Of a DNA stretch of 64,000 nt, positions 48,593 to 58,744 are shown in pieces; positions within the stretch are counted from its first letter, which is position 1; every line of letters starts with the position of its first letter. Made by a program: the position numbers and the translations under genes. Source of the DNA: Ideonella dechloratans (lineage in GTDB: Bacteria > Pseudomonadota > Gammaproteobacteria > Burkholderiales > Burkholderiaceae_C); NCBI RefSeq assembly GCF_021049305.1, contig NZ_CP088082.1:1-64000 (forward strand), given 5' to 3'. The notes under the pieces are model-generated. The model saw only the letters and a list, made by a program, of their open reading frames with translations, was not told the DNA's origin and ran no database searches.

Positions 48593-51244
48593 ATGAGCGC
48601 CCGGCGCATCGTCCTCTACTTCCTGGCGTTCGGCATCCTCTGGATCCTGGGCTCGGATCACCTGCTGGCGTTGATCACGTCCGACGTGGCCACCCTGTCC
48701 GCCCTGCAGTCGGTCAAGGGCCTGGCCTTCGTGGGCCTGAGCGCGCTGCTGATCCTCGTCCTGGGGCGCCTGGCCGAGCGGCGTCACCAGCGCCTGCAGG
48801 ACGAGACCAACCGCCAGCGCGAACGCCTGGCCCACATTCTCGAGGTCACCCCGGCGGTGCTCTACACGCTCAAGCCCCATCCCACGGACCCGGGGCAGTG
48901 GACGGTGGACTTCGTGAGCCAGAATGTCGAGGACATGACGGGCCATGCACCCGAGGTCTGGGCCGCGCGACACGACTTCTGGCAGCGGCACCTGCACCCC
49001 GAGGACCTGCCGCGCGTGCTGGCCGCCCAGGCCCGCCTGGCCGGGTGCGACACCTTGCACCACGAGTACCGCATCCGCCACGCCGACGGCAGCTACCGCT
49101 GGGTGGACGACCGGCTGCGCCTGCTGCGCGGCGCGGACGGTCGCCCGTTGTTGCTCACCGGCGCCTGGCTGGACATCACCGACCGCAAGTGCGCCGAGCA
49201 GGCCATCCAGGCCTCGGAGAGCCGGTACCACGAGCTGTTCGAGGTCAACCCGCTGCCGATGTGGGTCTTCGACCTCGGTACCCTGCGCTTCATGGCGGTC
49301 AACGAGGCCGCCATCGCCAAGTACGGCTACTCGCGCGAGGAGTTCCTCTCGATGTCCATCGAGGACATCCGGCCGGCCGAAGACGTGGAGCACCTGCGGC
49401 GCACCGTCAACATCCACCGGCAGGACGGAGGCTACGGCTACTCGGGCGAATGGCAGCATGTGCGCAAGGACGGCACGCGCTTCTGGGTCGAAATCACCGG
49501 CCACACCCTGCTGCGCGACGGGCGGCCGGCCCGCCTGGTGCTGGCGCAGGACATCACCGACCGCCGCCAGGCCGAGGAACGTTCCCGTCTGATCAGCCAG
49601 GTGTTCGAGGCCACCGAGGAAGGTATCTTCATCACCGATGCGCAGAACCGCTTCGTCTCGATCAACCGCACCTTTTCCCGCATCACTGGCTACAGCCCCG
49701 AGGAGGTGCTGGGCCAGACGCCGGCCCTGCTGAAGTCCGGGCGCCAGAATCGCGCCTTCTATGCCGAGCTGTGGAAGCAGCTCAACACCGAAGGCCGCTG
49801 GGAAGGCGAGATCTGGAACCGCAACAAGGCGGGCGAGGTGTATCCCGAGTGGCTGGCCATCAATGCCATCAAGGACGAGCGCGGCCAGCTGCAGCAGTTC
49901 CTGGGCATCTTCACCGAGACCTCCAGCCGCAAGTCGGCGGAGGAGCGCATCCTGCGTCTGGCCAACCACGACAGCCTGACCGACCTGCCCAACCGCGCCC
50001 TGCTGGCGGACCGGGCCCGCGTGGTGCTGGCCACCGCCCGCCACCAGCACCTGCCGGTGGTGCTGATGCACCTGAACCTGGACCATTTCAGTGCCATCAA
50101 CGAATCGCTGGGTCACGAGGCGGGCGACCAGGTGCTGCGCGAGCTGGCCCTGCGCCTGACCCGCTGTCTGGAGCCCGAGGACACGCTGTGCCGCCTGGGG
50201 GGTGACGACTTCATCCTGCTGCTGCCGGGCACCGCGGTGGGGGACGTGGCCCAGATCAGCGTGCGGCTGATGGACGCGGTGGCCCAGCCCTTCGCCGTCG
50301 CCGGCCAGGACCTGCGGCTGAGCGCCAGCATCGGCGCGGCCGAGTTCCCCGAGAACGGCAGCGACCTCACCGAGTTGAGCCAGGCCGCGGAGTCGGCGGT
50401 GCATCTGGCCAAGCGCGAGGGGCGCAACACGGTGCGGGTGGCCTCGCGGCGCCTGCAGGAGCAGGTGCAGGAGACGCTGGCCCTGGCACGGGATCTGCGC
50501 TGGGTGGTCGAGCGCCGGGAGCTGGTGCTGCACTACCAGGCCCAGCTGGACACCCGCAGCGAGCGCGTGGTGGGGTTGGAGGCGCTGGTGCGCTGGCAGC
50601 ACCCGCAGCGGGGACTGGTGCCGCCGGGGCGCTTCATTCCCATCGCGGAAGAGAGCGGCCTGATCCAGGAGATCGGCCGCTGGGTACTGGACGAGGCCCT
50701 GCGCCAGATGGCGGCCTGGCGCGCGGCCGGGCTGCCGGTGGTGCCGGTGGCCATCAACCTGTCGGTCAGCCAGTTCCGCCACCCGCGCCTGCCGGAGGAT
50801 GTGGCCGAGGCCCTGCGCCGCCACGACCTGCCCGCGCACCTGCTGGAGCTGGAGCTCACCGAGAGCGTGGCGATGGAGGACTCCGACTTCACCATCGCCC
50901 GCATCGCCGCGCTCAAGCAGCTGGGGGTGACCCTGTCGATCGACGACTTCGGCACCGGCTACTCCTCGCTCAGCTACCTCAAGCGCTTCACGGTGGACAA
51001 GCTCAAGATCGACCAGTCCTTCGTGCGCGGCCTGGCCCAGAGCCCGCAGGACGAGGCCATCGTGGCCACGGTGATCAACCTGGCCCGCAGCCTGGGCCTG
51101 CACACCATCGCCGAAGGGGTGGAGACGGCCGAGCAGCTGGACTTCCTGCGCCGCCACGGTTGCGACGAGGTCCAGGGCTTCCACTTCCACCGACCGGCCC
51201 CGGCCGAGGCGGTGGCCGGGCTGCTGTCGTCTGAAACCCTCTGA
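48593..51244 (+). CDS. Membrane PAS-GGDEF-EAL protein (c-di-GMP phosphodiesterase)
   Basis: 883 residues. Two N-terminal membrane segments (~5-25, ~42-62) are followed by three PAS domains (~85-205, ~207-325, ~335-450), a GGDEF domain (~455-615) and an EAL domain (~630-875). The GGDEF signature is GGDDF, with the key Glu replaced by Asp, so cyclase activity is doubtful. The EAL site is complete: GLEALVRW, ELTESVAMED, IDDFGTGYSS, KIDQSFV, AEGVE. The likely output is c-di-GMP hydrolysis, controlled by PAS ligands (redox, haem or flavin; unknown). Confidence 0.9.
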   Translation: MSARRIVLYFLAFGILWILGSDHLLALITSDVATLSALQSVKGLAFVGLSALLILVLGRLAERRHQRLQDETNRQRERLAHILEVTPAVLYTLKPHPTDPGQWTVDFVSQNVEDMTGHAPEVWAARHDFWQRHLHPEDLPRVLAAQARLAGCDTLHHEYRIRHADGSYRWVDDRLRLLRGADGRPLLLTGAWLDITDRKCAEQAIQASESRYHELFEVNPLPMWVFDLGTLRFMAVNEAAIAKYGYSREEFLSMSIEDIRPAEDVEHLRRTVNIHRQDGGYGYSGEWQHVRKDGTRFWVEITGHTLLRDGRPARLVLAQDITDRRQAEERSRLISQVFEATEEGIFITDAQNRFVSINRTFSRITGYSPEEVLGQTPALLKSGRQNRAFYAELWKQLNTEGRWEGEIWNRNKAGEVYPEWLAINAIKDERGQLQQFLGIFTETSSRKSAEERILRLANHDSLTDLPNRALLADRARVVLATARHQHLPVVLMHLNLDHFSAINESLGHEAGDQVLRELALRLTRCLEPEDTLCRLGGDDFILLLPGTAVGDVAQISVRLMDAVAQPFAVAGQDLRLSASIGAAEFPENGSDLTELSQAAESAVHLAKREGRNTVRVASRRLQEQVQETLALARDLRWVVERRELVLHYQAQLDTRSERVVGLEALVRWQHPQRGLVPPGRFIPIAEESGLIQEIGRWVLDEALRQMAAWRAAGLPVVPVAINLSVSQFRHPRLPEDVAEALRRHDLPAHLLELELTESVAMEDSDFTIARIAALKQLGVTLSIDDFGTGYSSLSYLKRFTVDKLKIDQSFVRGLAQSPQDEAIVATVINLARSLGLHTIAEGVETAEQLDFLRRHGCDEVQGFHFHRPAPAEAVAGLLSSETL

Positions 51245-51340
51245 GGCTTTCTGAGGCCACCGTCGGCCGGCGAACCTGTCACAGGCCTGTCAGGCCGGGT
51301 CGCAAGCATCGCAACGGTCAGAAACCCACCGGATGCATGC

Positions 51341-52639
51341 ATGATACGACAGATCGCTCCCTGGACCCTCACTGTCCGCACCGCCGCCCTGGCCCTGGCC
51401 GCCGCCCTCGCGGGCTGCGGCGGCAGCTCCTCGGACCCGACGTCCATGACCCTGGCCGTCATCGGCGACATGCCCTACGGTGCCTCGCCCACCGACACCG
51501 CCGAGTTCGACGCCACCCCGGACTTCATCAACGCCATCAACGCCGACAAGGACGTGTCGATGGTGATGCACGCAGGCGACATCCACTCCGGCAAGCAGTA
51601 CTGCACGCAGGACTATGACCTGTCCATCGCGCAGCAATGGTCGGCCTTCCGGGTGCCGCTGGTCTACACCCCGGGCGACAACGAATGGGCCGACTGCCAC
51701 AAGAAGAAGGAGGGCGGCGGCGAATACAGCAGCAGCACCGGCGACATCGTTTACGTGCAGAACAACGGCGCGTTGGCCAGCTACGCCGGCGGTGACCCGG
51801 TGGCCAACCTGGGCCTGGTGCGCTCCATCTTCTTCGCCGCGCCGGGCCAGACCCTGGGCAAGGCCATGACCGTGCACAGCCAGGCCACCGAGTACGACCC
51901 GGCCCACCCCACCGACAGCGCCTTCGTCGAGAACGTCTGGTTCGAGCAGCAGCACGTGCTGTTCGCCACGGCCAACATGCCCGGCGGCTCGAACAACGGC
52001 ACGGCCATCTGGTACAAGACCCCGACCATGTCCCCGGCGCAGAGCCTGGAGGTGGCCAACCGCACCGGTGCCACCCTGCGCTGGCTGCAGACCGCCTTCG
52101 CCCAGGCCAAGGCCCACAACGATGCCGCGCTGGTGCTGATGATCCAGGCCGACATGTGGGACCTGGACGGCAACACCCTGGCCGACGGCACGCTGACCGA
52201 ATACAAGCAGTACATCGACCTGATCGCCTCGCTGGCCGCCGACTTCGGCAAGCCGGTGCTGCTGATCAACGGCGACTCGCACTTCTACCGCAGCGACAAC
52301 CCGTTGGTGAAGGGCGCCGACTGCCATGTCGAGGTGCCTTCCTCGCCGATCGGCGCACGCTCGGTGCAGACCACCACCTGCGCGGACAGCGTGGCCCATG
52401 GCGCGCTCAACGGCATCACCGACGTGGCCGATCCCTACCTCATCGTCGAGGACGCGGGCAACGCCGGCTATGTGCCGAGCTATGCGGTGCCCAACTTCCA
52501 CCGGGTGGTGGTGCATGGCAATGCCACGGCCAGCAACACCGACAAGGAGTATCTGAAGCTGACGATCGACACCAGCGTGGACGCCCCCGCCAGCGAGAAC
52601 GCCTTCGGCCCCTTCGCCTGGACGCGCGTGCAGCCCTGA
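51341..52639 (+). CDS. Secreted calcineurin-like metallophosphoesterase lipoprotein
   Basis: 432 residues with a lipoprotein signal (LALAAALAGCGGSSS, lipobox Cys near 27). Metallophosphoesterase metal-binding motifs are AVIGDMPYG, MHAGDIHSG, YTPGDNEWADC and INGDSHFY. It is predicted to be anchored outside the inner membrane. The substrate (phosphoester or polyphosphate) is unknown. It is convergent with pdeM with only one base between the stop codons. Confidence 0.85.
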   Translation: MIRQIAPWTLTVRTAALALAAALAGCGGSSSDPTSMTLAVIGDMPYGASPTDTAEFDATPDFINAINADKDVSMVMHAGDIHSGKQYCTQDYDLSIAQQWSAFRVPLVYTPGDNEWADCHKKKEGGGEYSSSTGDIVYVQNNGALASYAGGDPVANLGLVRSIFFAAPGQTLGKAMTVHSQATEYDPAHPTDSAFVENVWFEQQHVLFATANMPGGSNNGTAIWYKTPTMSPAQSLEVANRTGATLRWLQTAFAQAKAHNDAALVLMIQADMWDLDGNTLADGTLTEYKQYIDLIASLAADFGKPVLLINGDSHFYRSDNPLVKGADCHVEVPSSPIGARSVQTTTCADSVAHGALNGITDVADPYLIVEDAGNAGYVPSYAVPNFHRVVVHGNATASNTDKEYLKLTIDTSVDAPASENAFGPFAWTRVQP

Positions 52640-52640
52640 G

Positions 52641-53384
52641 TCAGCACCGCGGCAGCGCCACGACGGCGCTGTCCGCGATCAGCGCCACCTGCGCGCCCAG
52701 GGCGGCAAACTCCTCGGGCCGCAGCGTCCAGTGGCCGCTGAGCCGGCCCAGGGCGGGCAGCACCAGTTCGTGGGCGGTCCAGACGAAGCAGGGCCGGCGC
52801 AGCCGGTCGCCCGCGCGCGAGCCCAGCTGCACCGCCGGGTGCAGGTGGCCGGCCAGGCGAAAGCCGGCGGGGACCGGCGCCGCGCTGCCGGGCGGGCTGT
52901 TCAGCCGCGGCTCGTGCACGGCCTGCAGCGGCCCCAACGTCAGCGGGCCCGTCACCACCGTCAGCGGCAGGCCTTCGGCCAGGGTGGGCGGCAGCGGTCG
53001 GTCGTGGTTGCCCAGCACCACGGTGGTGGGCCAGGCCCGGGCGAAGCGGGCCACCGCCGCCTGCAGGGCCGGGCCCAGGCCGCTGCGGTGGTGCCAGAAG
53101 TCGCCCAGCACGACCACCCGCTGCGCGCCGCAGGCCCGGGCCGCCGCGTCCAGCCCGTCCAGCGCGGCGGCGCTGCTGCCCGCCGGCAGCGGCAGGCCCC
53201 CGGCGCGGAAGGCCGCGCCCTTGCCCAGGTGCAGGTCGGCGGCGAACAGCGTGGCCTGCTCGGGCCACCAGACCGTGCCGTCCGGGCGCAGCCACAGCCG
53301 GGTGCCGGCGGCCTCCAGCGGCAGGGCGCCGTGCAGGGCTGACGTCGAGGCCGGGTGCGGGGCAGGGGTGTCGGGGTCGGGCAT
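52641..53384 (-). CDS. pdeM: Ligase-associated metallophosphoesterase PdeM
   Basis: A 247-residue calcineurin-like phosphodiesterase/endonuclease. The metal-binding motifs are ADLHLGKGAAFR, LGDFWHHRSG, LGNHDR and AGHLHP. It is the last gene of the exonuclease-ligase-helicase-pdeM operon. Homologous enzymes in the Pseudomonas Lhr operon have DNase and phosphodiesterase activity. ATG 53384 is chosen; a TTG at 53393 overlapping the helicase stop is an alternative. Confidence 0.9.
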   Translation of the reverse strand: MPDPDTPAPHPASTSALHGALPLEAAGTRLWLRPDGTVWWPEQATLFAADLHLGKGAAFRAGGLPLPAGSSAAALDGLDAAARACGAQRVVVLGDFWHHRSGLGPALQAAVARFARAWPTTVVLGNHDRPLPPTLAEGLPLTVVTGPLTLGPLQAVHEPRLNSPPGSAAPVPAGFRLAGHLHPAVQLGSRAGDRLRRPCFVWTAHELVLPALGRLSGHWTLRPEEFAALGAQVALIADSAVVALPRC

Positions 53385-53389
53385 GGGGA

Positions 53390-55942
53390 TCAAGGGCGGG
53401 GACGGGGGCGTGCGCGGGTGCCCGCGCCTGCGCGGCCACGGCGGCCACGGGGGGCGGCAGCCGAGGCCTCGGCGCTGAAGCCCAGGCGTTCGGTCAGGTC
53501 GGTCGGCGCTTCGCCGCCAGCGGCGGCCTCCAGTTCAGCCAGCATGCGGGCCAGGCGCTGGCCCAGCTGTTCGGTGGACAGGCGTTCGCGCAGCCGGTCC
53601 ACCATCAGCGGCAGGGCCAGCGGGCTGGGGCGGGCCAGCACCTGTTGCTGCAGGCGGCGCTGCTGCAGCGTGCGCAGGCTGTGGTCCAGCCGGTCCACCG
53701 CCAGTTCCTGGCTCAGCAGCTCGTCCTCGGCCTGCTGCAGCAGGCGGTTGCCCGGGTCGTGCTGGCGAAAGACCTCGTAGTACAGCGAGGCCGAGGCCTG
53801 CAGCTGCCGCTGGCTGCGCGCCTCGCCCGGGTGGCTCTGGAAGATCAGGCCGCTGATGCGGGCGATCTCCCGAAAGCGCCGGCGCGCAAGCTCGCCGGCG
53901 TTCAGGCTGGCGCGCACCTCCTCGCGCAGCGCGTCCGGCTCGGCCGGGGCCAGGGCGCGCGGCAGCACGGTGGTCCAGTCCATGGGCGTGGCGCTCAGCA
54001 GTTCCAGGCCGTAGTCGTTGACGGCCATCGTGAAGGTGGCCGGGGTCTCGCGCGCCAGGCGCCAGGCCAGCAGCGAGGCCAGGCCCAGGTGCACCGTGCG
54101 GCCGGCAAAGGGGTAGAGGAAGAGGTGGTGGCCTTCGGGCGAGCGCAGCGTCTCGGCCAGCAGGATGTCGGGCGTGGGCAGGGCCGACCAGGCGGCCTGC
54201 AGCTGCAGCAGGGGCTGCACCGCCTGCATCTCCGCGTCGGCCGCCTTGCCGCGCGCGGCGGCGGCCAGGCGCTCCAGCAGGGCCGCGGCCAGGGTGTCCG
54301 AGATGGGCAGCTGGCCGCCGGCCCAGCGTGGCAGCAGGGGGCGGCCGCTTTTGGCCAGGCGCACATAGGCGGTCAGGCCCTCGGTGCGCACCAGCTCCAG
54401 CGTGCGCCCGCCCAGCAGGAAGACGTCGCCCGCCCGCAACCGGGCGATGAAGCTCTCCTCCACCGTGGCGATGCGCCCGCCGGTCAGAAACTGCACGCTC
54501 ATCGCCGCGTCCGACACGATCGTGCCGATGTTGCTGCGGTGGCGGCGGGCCAGGCGCGCATCGGGCACCCGCCAGACGCCGTCCGCGTCGGGCACCACGC
54601 GTTGGAAGTCGGGGTAGGCGCGCAGGCTCTCGCCGCCGTGGCGAACGAAGGCCAGGGCCCAGGCCCAGGCGGCGTCGCTCAGGCCCCGGTAGGCCGGCGC
54701 GCTGCGCACCTCGGCCAGCAGATCTTCGGGCCGGAAGCCGCCGCCCAGCGCCACCGTCACCAGGTGCTGCACCAGCACGTCCAGCGGCGCCTGCGGCGGG
54801 CGGCGCGGCTCGATCTGCCCGGCCTGCAGGGCCGCGCGCAGGGCCGAGGCCTCCACCAGCTCCCAGCTGTGGGTGGGCACCAGCGTCACGCGCGAGGCGC
54901 GGCCCGGCGCATGGCCGGAGCGGCCGGCGCGCTGCATCAGCCGCGCCACGCCCTTGGCCGAGCCGATCTGCAGCACCTGCTCCACCGGCAGGAAGTCCAC
55001 GCCCAGGTCCAGGCTGGCGGTGCAGACCACGGCCTTGAGCCGCCCCTCCTTCATCGCCGCCTCGACCCAGCGGCGGGCCTCGGCGTCCAGCGAGCCATGG
55101 TGCAGGGCGATCAGGCCGGCCCAGTCGGGCCGGGCCTCCAGCAGGGCCTGGAACCAGCGCTCGGCCTGCGAGCGGGTGTTGGTGAAGACCAGAGTGCTGG
55201 CCGCGGCCTCGATGCGCGCCACCACCGCCGGGCGCATCGTCAGCCCCATGTGGCCGGCCCAGGCGAAGCGCTCCACCTTGGGCGGCAGCAGGGTGTCCAG
55301 CGTCAGCAGCTTGTCGCGCGCGCCCTGCACCAGCACGGCGTCGGGGGCCAGGGTGTCGCGGGCCTCGTCCAGGTTGGCCAGGGTGGCCGACAGGCCCCAG
55401 GTCATCAGGCCGGGGTGCCAGCGGCGCAGCCGGGCCAGGGCCAGCTGCAGCTGCACGCCGCGCTTGCTGCCCAGCAGCTCGTGCCACTCGTCCACCACCA
55501 CCAGCCGCACCTGCTTGAGCAGCGTGGGCGCATCGGCCCGGGCCAGCAGCAGGCTCAGCGATTCGGGCGTGGTCACCAGGCCGGTGGGCCAGCGCTTCTG
55601 CTGGGCGCTGCGCTCGCTGCTGGAGGTGTCGCCGGTGCGGGCGCCCAGGGTCCAGCCGGGGGCCAGTTCGCGGGCGGCGTCCTGCAGAGCCAGCAGGGTG
55701 TCGTGGCTGAGCGCCCGCATGGGCGTGACCCACAGCACCGACAGCGGGCCGGCGGCCTTGGCATCGCCGGGCAGGGCCTGTAGCGCGCCCAGCCACACGG
55801 CCAGGGTCTTGCCCGCGCCGGTGCTGGCGTGCAGCAGGCCCGAGCGGCCGGCGGCCATCTGCGCCCAGACCTCGCGCTGGAAGCCGAAGGCCTGCCAGCC
55901 GCGCGCCTGCAGCCAGGTCTGGACTTGGACTTCAGTCGCCAT
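53390..55942 (-). CDS. Lhr-type DEXH-box DNA helicase (ligase-associated)
   Basis: An 850-residue superfamily 2 helicase of the Lhr-core type. Walker A is [12 protein letters not shown] (~40); the DEXH box reads [22 protein letters not shown] is motif III-like; the C-terminal RecA lobe has [11 protein letters not shown] (motif VI). A winged-helix and Lhr-specific domain follow. It unwinds 3'-tailed duplexes and RNA:DNA hybrids in known homologues. The start overlaps the ligase 3' end by 11 bp, and the stop is next to pdeM. Confidence 0.92.
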   Translation of the reverse strand: MATEVQVQTWLQARGWQAFGFQREVWAQMAAGRSGLLHASTGAGKTLAVWLGALQALPGDAKAAGPLSVLWVTPMRALSHDTLLALQDAARELAPGWTLGARTGDTSSSERSAQQKRWPTGLVTTPESLSLLLARADAPTLLKQVRLVVVDEWHELLGSKRGVQLQLALARLRRWHPGLMTWGLSATLANLDEARDTLAPDAVLVQGARDKLLTLDTLLPPKVERFAWAGHMGLTMRPAVVARIEAAASTLVFTNTRSQAERWFQALLEARPDWAGLIALHHGSLDAEARRWVEAAMKEGRLKAVVCTASLDLGVDFLPVEQVLQIGSAKGVARLMQRAGRSGHAPGRASRVTLVPTHSWELVEASALRAALQAGQIEPRRPPQAPLDVLVQHLVTVALGGGFRPEDLLAEVRSAPAYRGLSDAAWAWALAFVRHGGESLRAYPDFQRVVPDADGVWRVPDARLARRHRSNIGTIVSDAAMSVQFLTGGRIATVEESFIARLRAGDVFLLGGRTLELVRTEGLTAYVRLAKSGRPLLPRWAGGQLPISDTLAAALLERLAAAARGKAADAEMQAVQPLLQLQAAWSALPTPDILLAETLRSPEGHHLFLYPFAGRTVHLGLASLLAWRLARETPATFTMAVNDYGLELLSATPMDWTTVLPRALAPAEPDALREEVRASLNAGELARRRFREIARISGLIFQSHPGEARSQRQLQASASLYYEVFRQHDPGNRLLQQAEDELLSQELAVDRLDHSLRTLQQRRLQQQVLARPSPLALPLMVDRLRERLSTEQLGQRLARMLAELEAAAGGEAPTDLTERLGFSAEASAAAPRGRRGRAGAGTRARPRPRP

Positions 55943-57623
55943 CGGGGGCTTCCCCGTTCGTGGCAGCCATCAGGGCTTGCAGCGAGGCCAGGGTGTCGGC
56001 CTCGTGCAGGGGCTTGTCCTCGCGCCAGCGCAGCATGCGCGGAAAGCGCACCGCCAGCCCGCTCTTGTGGCGGGCGCTGGGCTGGATGCCCTCGAAGCCC
56101 AGCTCGAACAGCAGCGTGGGCCGCAGCCGCCGCACCGGGCCGAACTTTTCCAGCGTGGTCTGGCGCACCACCCGGTCCACCCGGCGGATCTCGTCGTCGC
56201 TGAGGCCGGAGTAGGCCTTGGCAAAGGGCACCAGCTGCAGGTCGGCCGGCGCGTCGGCGGCACCGTCCAGCACGGCGGCGGCCTCGGCCGCGTCGCGCGG
56301 GGCACGGCTCCAGACGGCGAAGCTGTAGTCGGTGTAGAGGTTGGCGCGGCGGCCGTGGCCGGCCTGGGCGTAGATGAGCAGCGCGTCCACCGCCAGCGGG
56401 GCCAGCTTCCACTTCCACCAGGCGGCCGGGCCGCTGCCGGTGCGGCCCAGGCCATAGGCGCTGTCGCGGTGCTTGAGCATCAGGCCCTCGACCCGGTGGG
56501 CCCGGGCCTGGGCGCGCAGGGTGGCCAGGCCGGCCCAGTCGTGCGCGGCCAGCAGCGGGCTGGCCGGGATGCCCAGGGCCGCCAGCCGCGCGCGGCGCGC
56601 GTGCAGGGGCTGGTCCCGCAGGTCCTGGCCGGCGTCCTCCAGCAGGTCGTAGGCCAGCAGGCGCACCGGGGCCTCGGCCAGGATGGCCGGGCCCAGCCGG
56701 GTGCGGCCGATGCGCTTTTGCAGCAGGGCGAAGGGCGCGGGGTCGGCTTCGCCCGCGCGCCAGGCCAGCAGTTCGCCGTCGACCACCGTGCCGTCGGGCC
56801 AGAGCCGGGCGGCGGCCAGCACCTCGGGGAAGCGCTCGCTCACCAGCTCCTCGCCGCGCGACCAGATCCACACCTGGCTCTCGCGCTTGACCACCTGGGC
56901 CCGGATGCCGTCGTACTTCCACTCGGCCCACCAGCCATCGCGCGCGCCCAGGGCGTCGGGCCCATCGGCCAGCGGCTGGGCCAGGAAGAAGGGATAGGGC
57001 TGGCCGCCGCGCGGGCCGCTGCCGGCCGGGGCCTCGGGGGCGACGAGGGCCTGGTAGGCCGCGGCGCTGGGCGGGCGCTGGCCGTCGGTGAAGCCCATCA
57101 TGCGCTGCGCCACCAGGGCGGGTGGCAGGCCGTGCAGCTCGGCCAGCGCGCGCTGCACCAGGCCCCGGCTCACGCCCACCCGGAAGCCCCCGCCCACCAG
57201 CTTGACGAAGAGAAAGCGCTCGTCGGCCGCCAGCCCGTCCCAGGCCGCGCGCACCGCCTCGGCCCGTTCGGCCGGCGGCAGCTCGCGCAGCGGGGCGATG
57301 CGCTGCTCCATCCAGTCGGCCAGGCTGCCGCCGTGCTGCCGGCCGGGGGCGGGCAGCACGTAGGCGATGGCCTCGGCCAGGTCGCCGGTGGCGGCGTAGC
57401 CGGCTTCGAACAGCCAGTCCGGCAGGCCGGCGATCTCGCAGGCCAGGGCGCGCAGCTCGGCGGTGGGCACGGCCCGGCGCGGCCGGCCGCCGGCCAGCAG
57501 GTAGACCGCCCAGGCGGCATCGCGGGCCTCGGCCCGGGCCAAGTGGCGTTTCAGGGCGTCGAGCTTGTCGCGCGTGGCGGTGCTGGCGTCCAGGGCCTGG
57601 TAGAGCGCGCTGAAGGCCTTCAT
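55932..57623 (-). CDS. ATP-dependent DNA ligase (Lhr-operon type)
   Basis: 563 residues. The N-terminal DNA-binding helical domain (~1-200) precedes the nucleotidyltransferase core. The adenylated lysine is in [12 protein letters not shown] (KYDG, ~235), followed by [22 protein letters not shown] and the motif V-like WWKWKL region. The C-terminal OB-fold includes [12 protein letters not shown]. It seals nicks using ATP, in contrast to the NAD-dependent LigA of housekeeping replication. It overlaps the exonuclease gene by 4 bp and the helicase gene by 11 bp. Confidence 0.92.
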   Translation of the reverse strand: MKAFSALYQALDASTATRDKLDALKRHLARAEARDAAWAVYLLAGGRPRRAVPTAELRALACEIAGLPDWLFEAGYAATGDLAEAIAYVLPAPGRQHGGSLADWMEQRIAPLRELPPAERAEAVRAAWDGLAADERFLFVKLVGGGFRVGVSRGLVQRALAELHGLPPALVAQRMMGFTDGQRPPSAAAYQALVAPEAPAGSGPRGGQPYPFFLAQPLADGPDALGARDGWWAEWKYDGIRAQVVKRESQVWIWSRGEELVSERFPEVLAAARLWPDGTVVDGELLAWRAGEADPAPFALLQKRIGRTRLGPAILAEAPVRLLAYDLLEDAGQDLRDQPLHARRARLAALGIPASPLLAAHDWAGLATLRAQARAHRVEGLMLKHRDSAYGLGRTGSGPAAWWKWKLAPLAVDALLIYAQAGHGRRANLYTDYSFAVWSRAPRDAAEAAAVLDGAADAPADLQLVPFAKAYSGLSDDEIRRVDRVVRQTTLEKFGPVRRLRPTLLFELGFEGIQPSARHKSGLAVRFPRMLRWREDKPLHEADTLASLQALMAATNGEAPDGD

Positions 57624-58702
57624 GGCGCGGCCCCCGGCGGAGAGTCGGTGCTGGCTGCTGCGGGCAGTTCGGTGTCCGCGTCGTGGAATTCGGTGGCCAG
57701 GGTCTCGGCCTGCAGGCCGTGCTGCTCGCGCAGCCAGCGGATCAGCGCGTCCTCGTCGCCGTGGGTGACGATCACCCGCTGCGCGCCGGTGGCGGTGATG
57801 GCCTGCAGCAGGCCCGGCCAGTCGGCGTGGTCGCTGAAGACGAAGCCGCGGTCCACGCCCTGGCGGCGCCGGGCGCCGCGCAGCCGCATCCAGCCGCTGG
57901 CAAAGGCGTCGCGGTGCGGGCCCAGCCGGCGGGCCCAGGCGCTGCCCTGCACCGCGGGCGGGGCGATGACCAGGGCGCCGCGCTGGCGCTTCCAGTCGGT
58001 CTCGGCCGTCACCGTGGCCGCCGCCGGCAGGGCCACGCCGCTGGCCTGGTAGGCCGCGTTGAGCCGGGCCACCGCGCCGTGCACCCACACCGGCCCGGGC
58101 GCCTGGGCGGTGGCCAGGCCGGCCAGCAAGTGCTGGGCCTTGCCCAGGCTGTAGCCCATCAGCAGGGCGTGGCGGCCCTCGGCCGCGCAGCCGGCCCACC
58201 AGGCGCGGATCTCGTCGATCACCGCCGCCTGTGCCGCCCAGCGGTAGATCGGCAGGCCGAAGGTGCATTCGGTGATGAAGGTGTGGCAGCGCACCGGTTC
58301 GAAGGGCGCGCAGGTGGGGTTGTGGTCGCCCGCGCCGCTGGCGAAGTAGTCGCCCGACACCACCCACACCTCGCCCCGGTGTTCCACCCGCACCTGGGCC
58401 GAGCCCAGCACATGGCCGGCCGGGTGCAGGCTCAGCGTCACGGCGCCCAGACGCAGCGGCTCGCCATAGGCCAGGCCCTGGAAGGCGATGTCCTCGCCCA
58501 GCCGGGCCCGCAGCAGGGCCTCGCCGTCGCGCTGGGCCAGGTAGGCGCCGTGGCCGGGGCGGGCGTGGTCCGCGTGGGCGTGGGTGATGACCGCGCGCGC
58601 CACCGGCCGCCAGGGGTCGATGTGGAAGTCCCCCGCCGGGCAGTACAGGCCCTCGGGGCGGCGCTGGATCAGGTCCTCGGGCGGTCGGGTCGGTGGCGTC
58701 AT
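57620..58702 (-). CDS. Ligase-associated DNA exonuclease (metallo-beta-lactamase/beta-CASP)
   Basis: 360 residues. The metallo-beta-lactamase zinc site is ITHAHADHARPG (HxHxDH), with HPAGHVLGSAQVRV and GDYFASG as the later metal-binding motifs. The beta-CASP-like part includes YSLGKAQHLL and the final His in FSDHADWPG. Homologues in the Lhr operon process DNA ends. It is the first gene of the four-gene operon. Confidence 0.9.
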   Translation of the reverse strand: MTPPTRPPEDLIQRRPEGLYCPAGDFHIDPWRPVARAVITHAHADHARPGHGAYLAQRDGEALLRARLGEDIAFQGLAYGEPLRLGAVTLSLHPAGHVLGSAQVRVEHRGEVWVVSGDYFASGAGDHNPTCAPFEPVRCHTFITECTFGLPIYRWAAQAAVIDEIRAWWAGCAAEGRHALLMGYSLGKAQHLLAGLATAQAPGPVWVHGAVARLNAAYQASGVALPAAATVTAETDWKRQRGALVIAPPAVQGSAWARRLGPHRDAFASGWMRLRGARRRQGVDRGFVFSDHADWPGLLQAITATGAQRVIVTHGDEDALIRWLREQHGLQAETLATEFHDADTELPAAASTDSPPGAAP

Positions 58703-58744
58703 GGCGGGGCGGATGCGCCAGTGTGCCCAAGCGGCGATGGGCCG

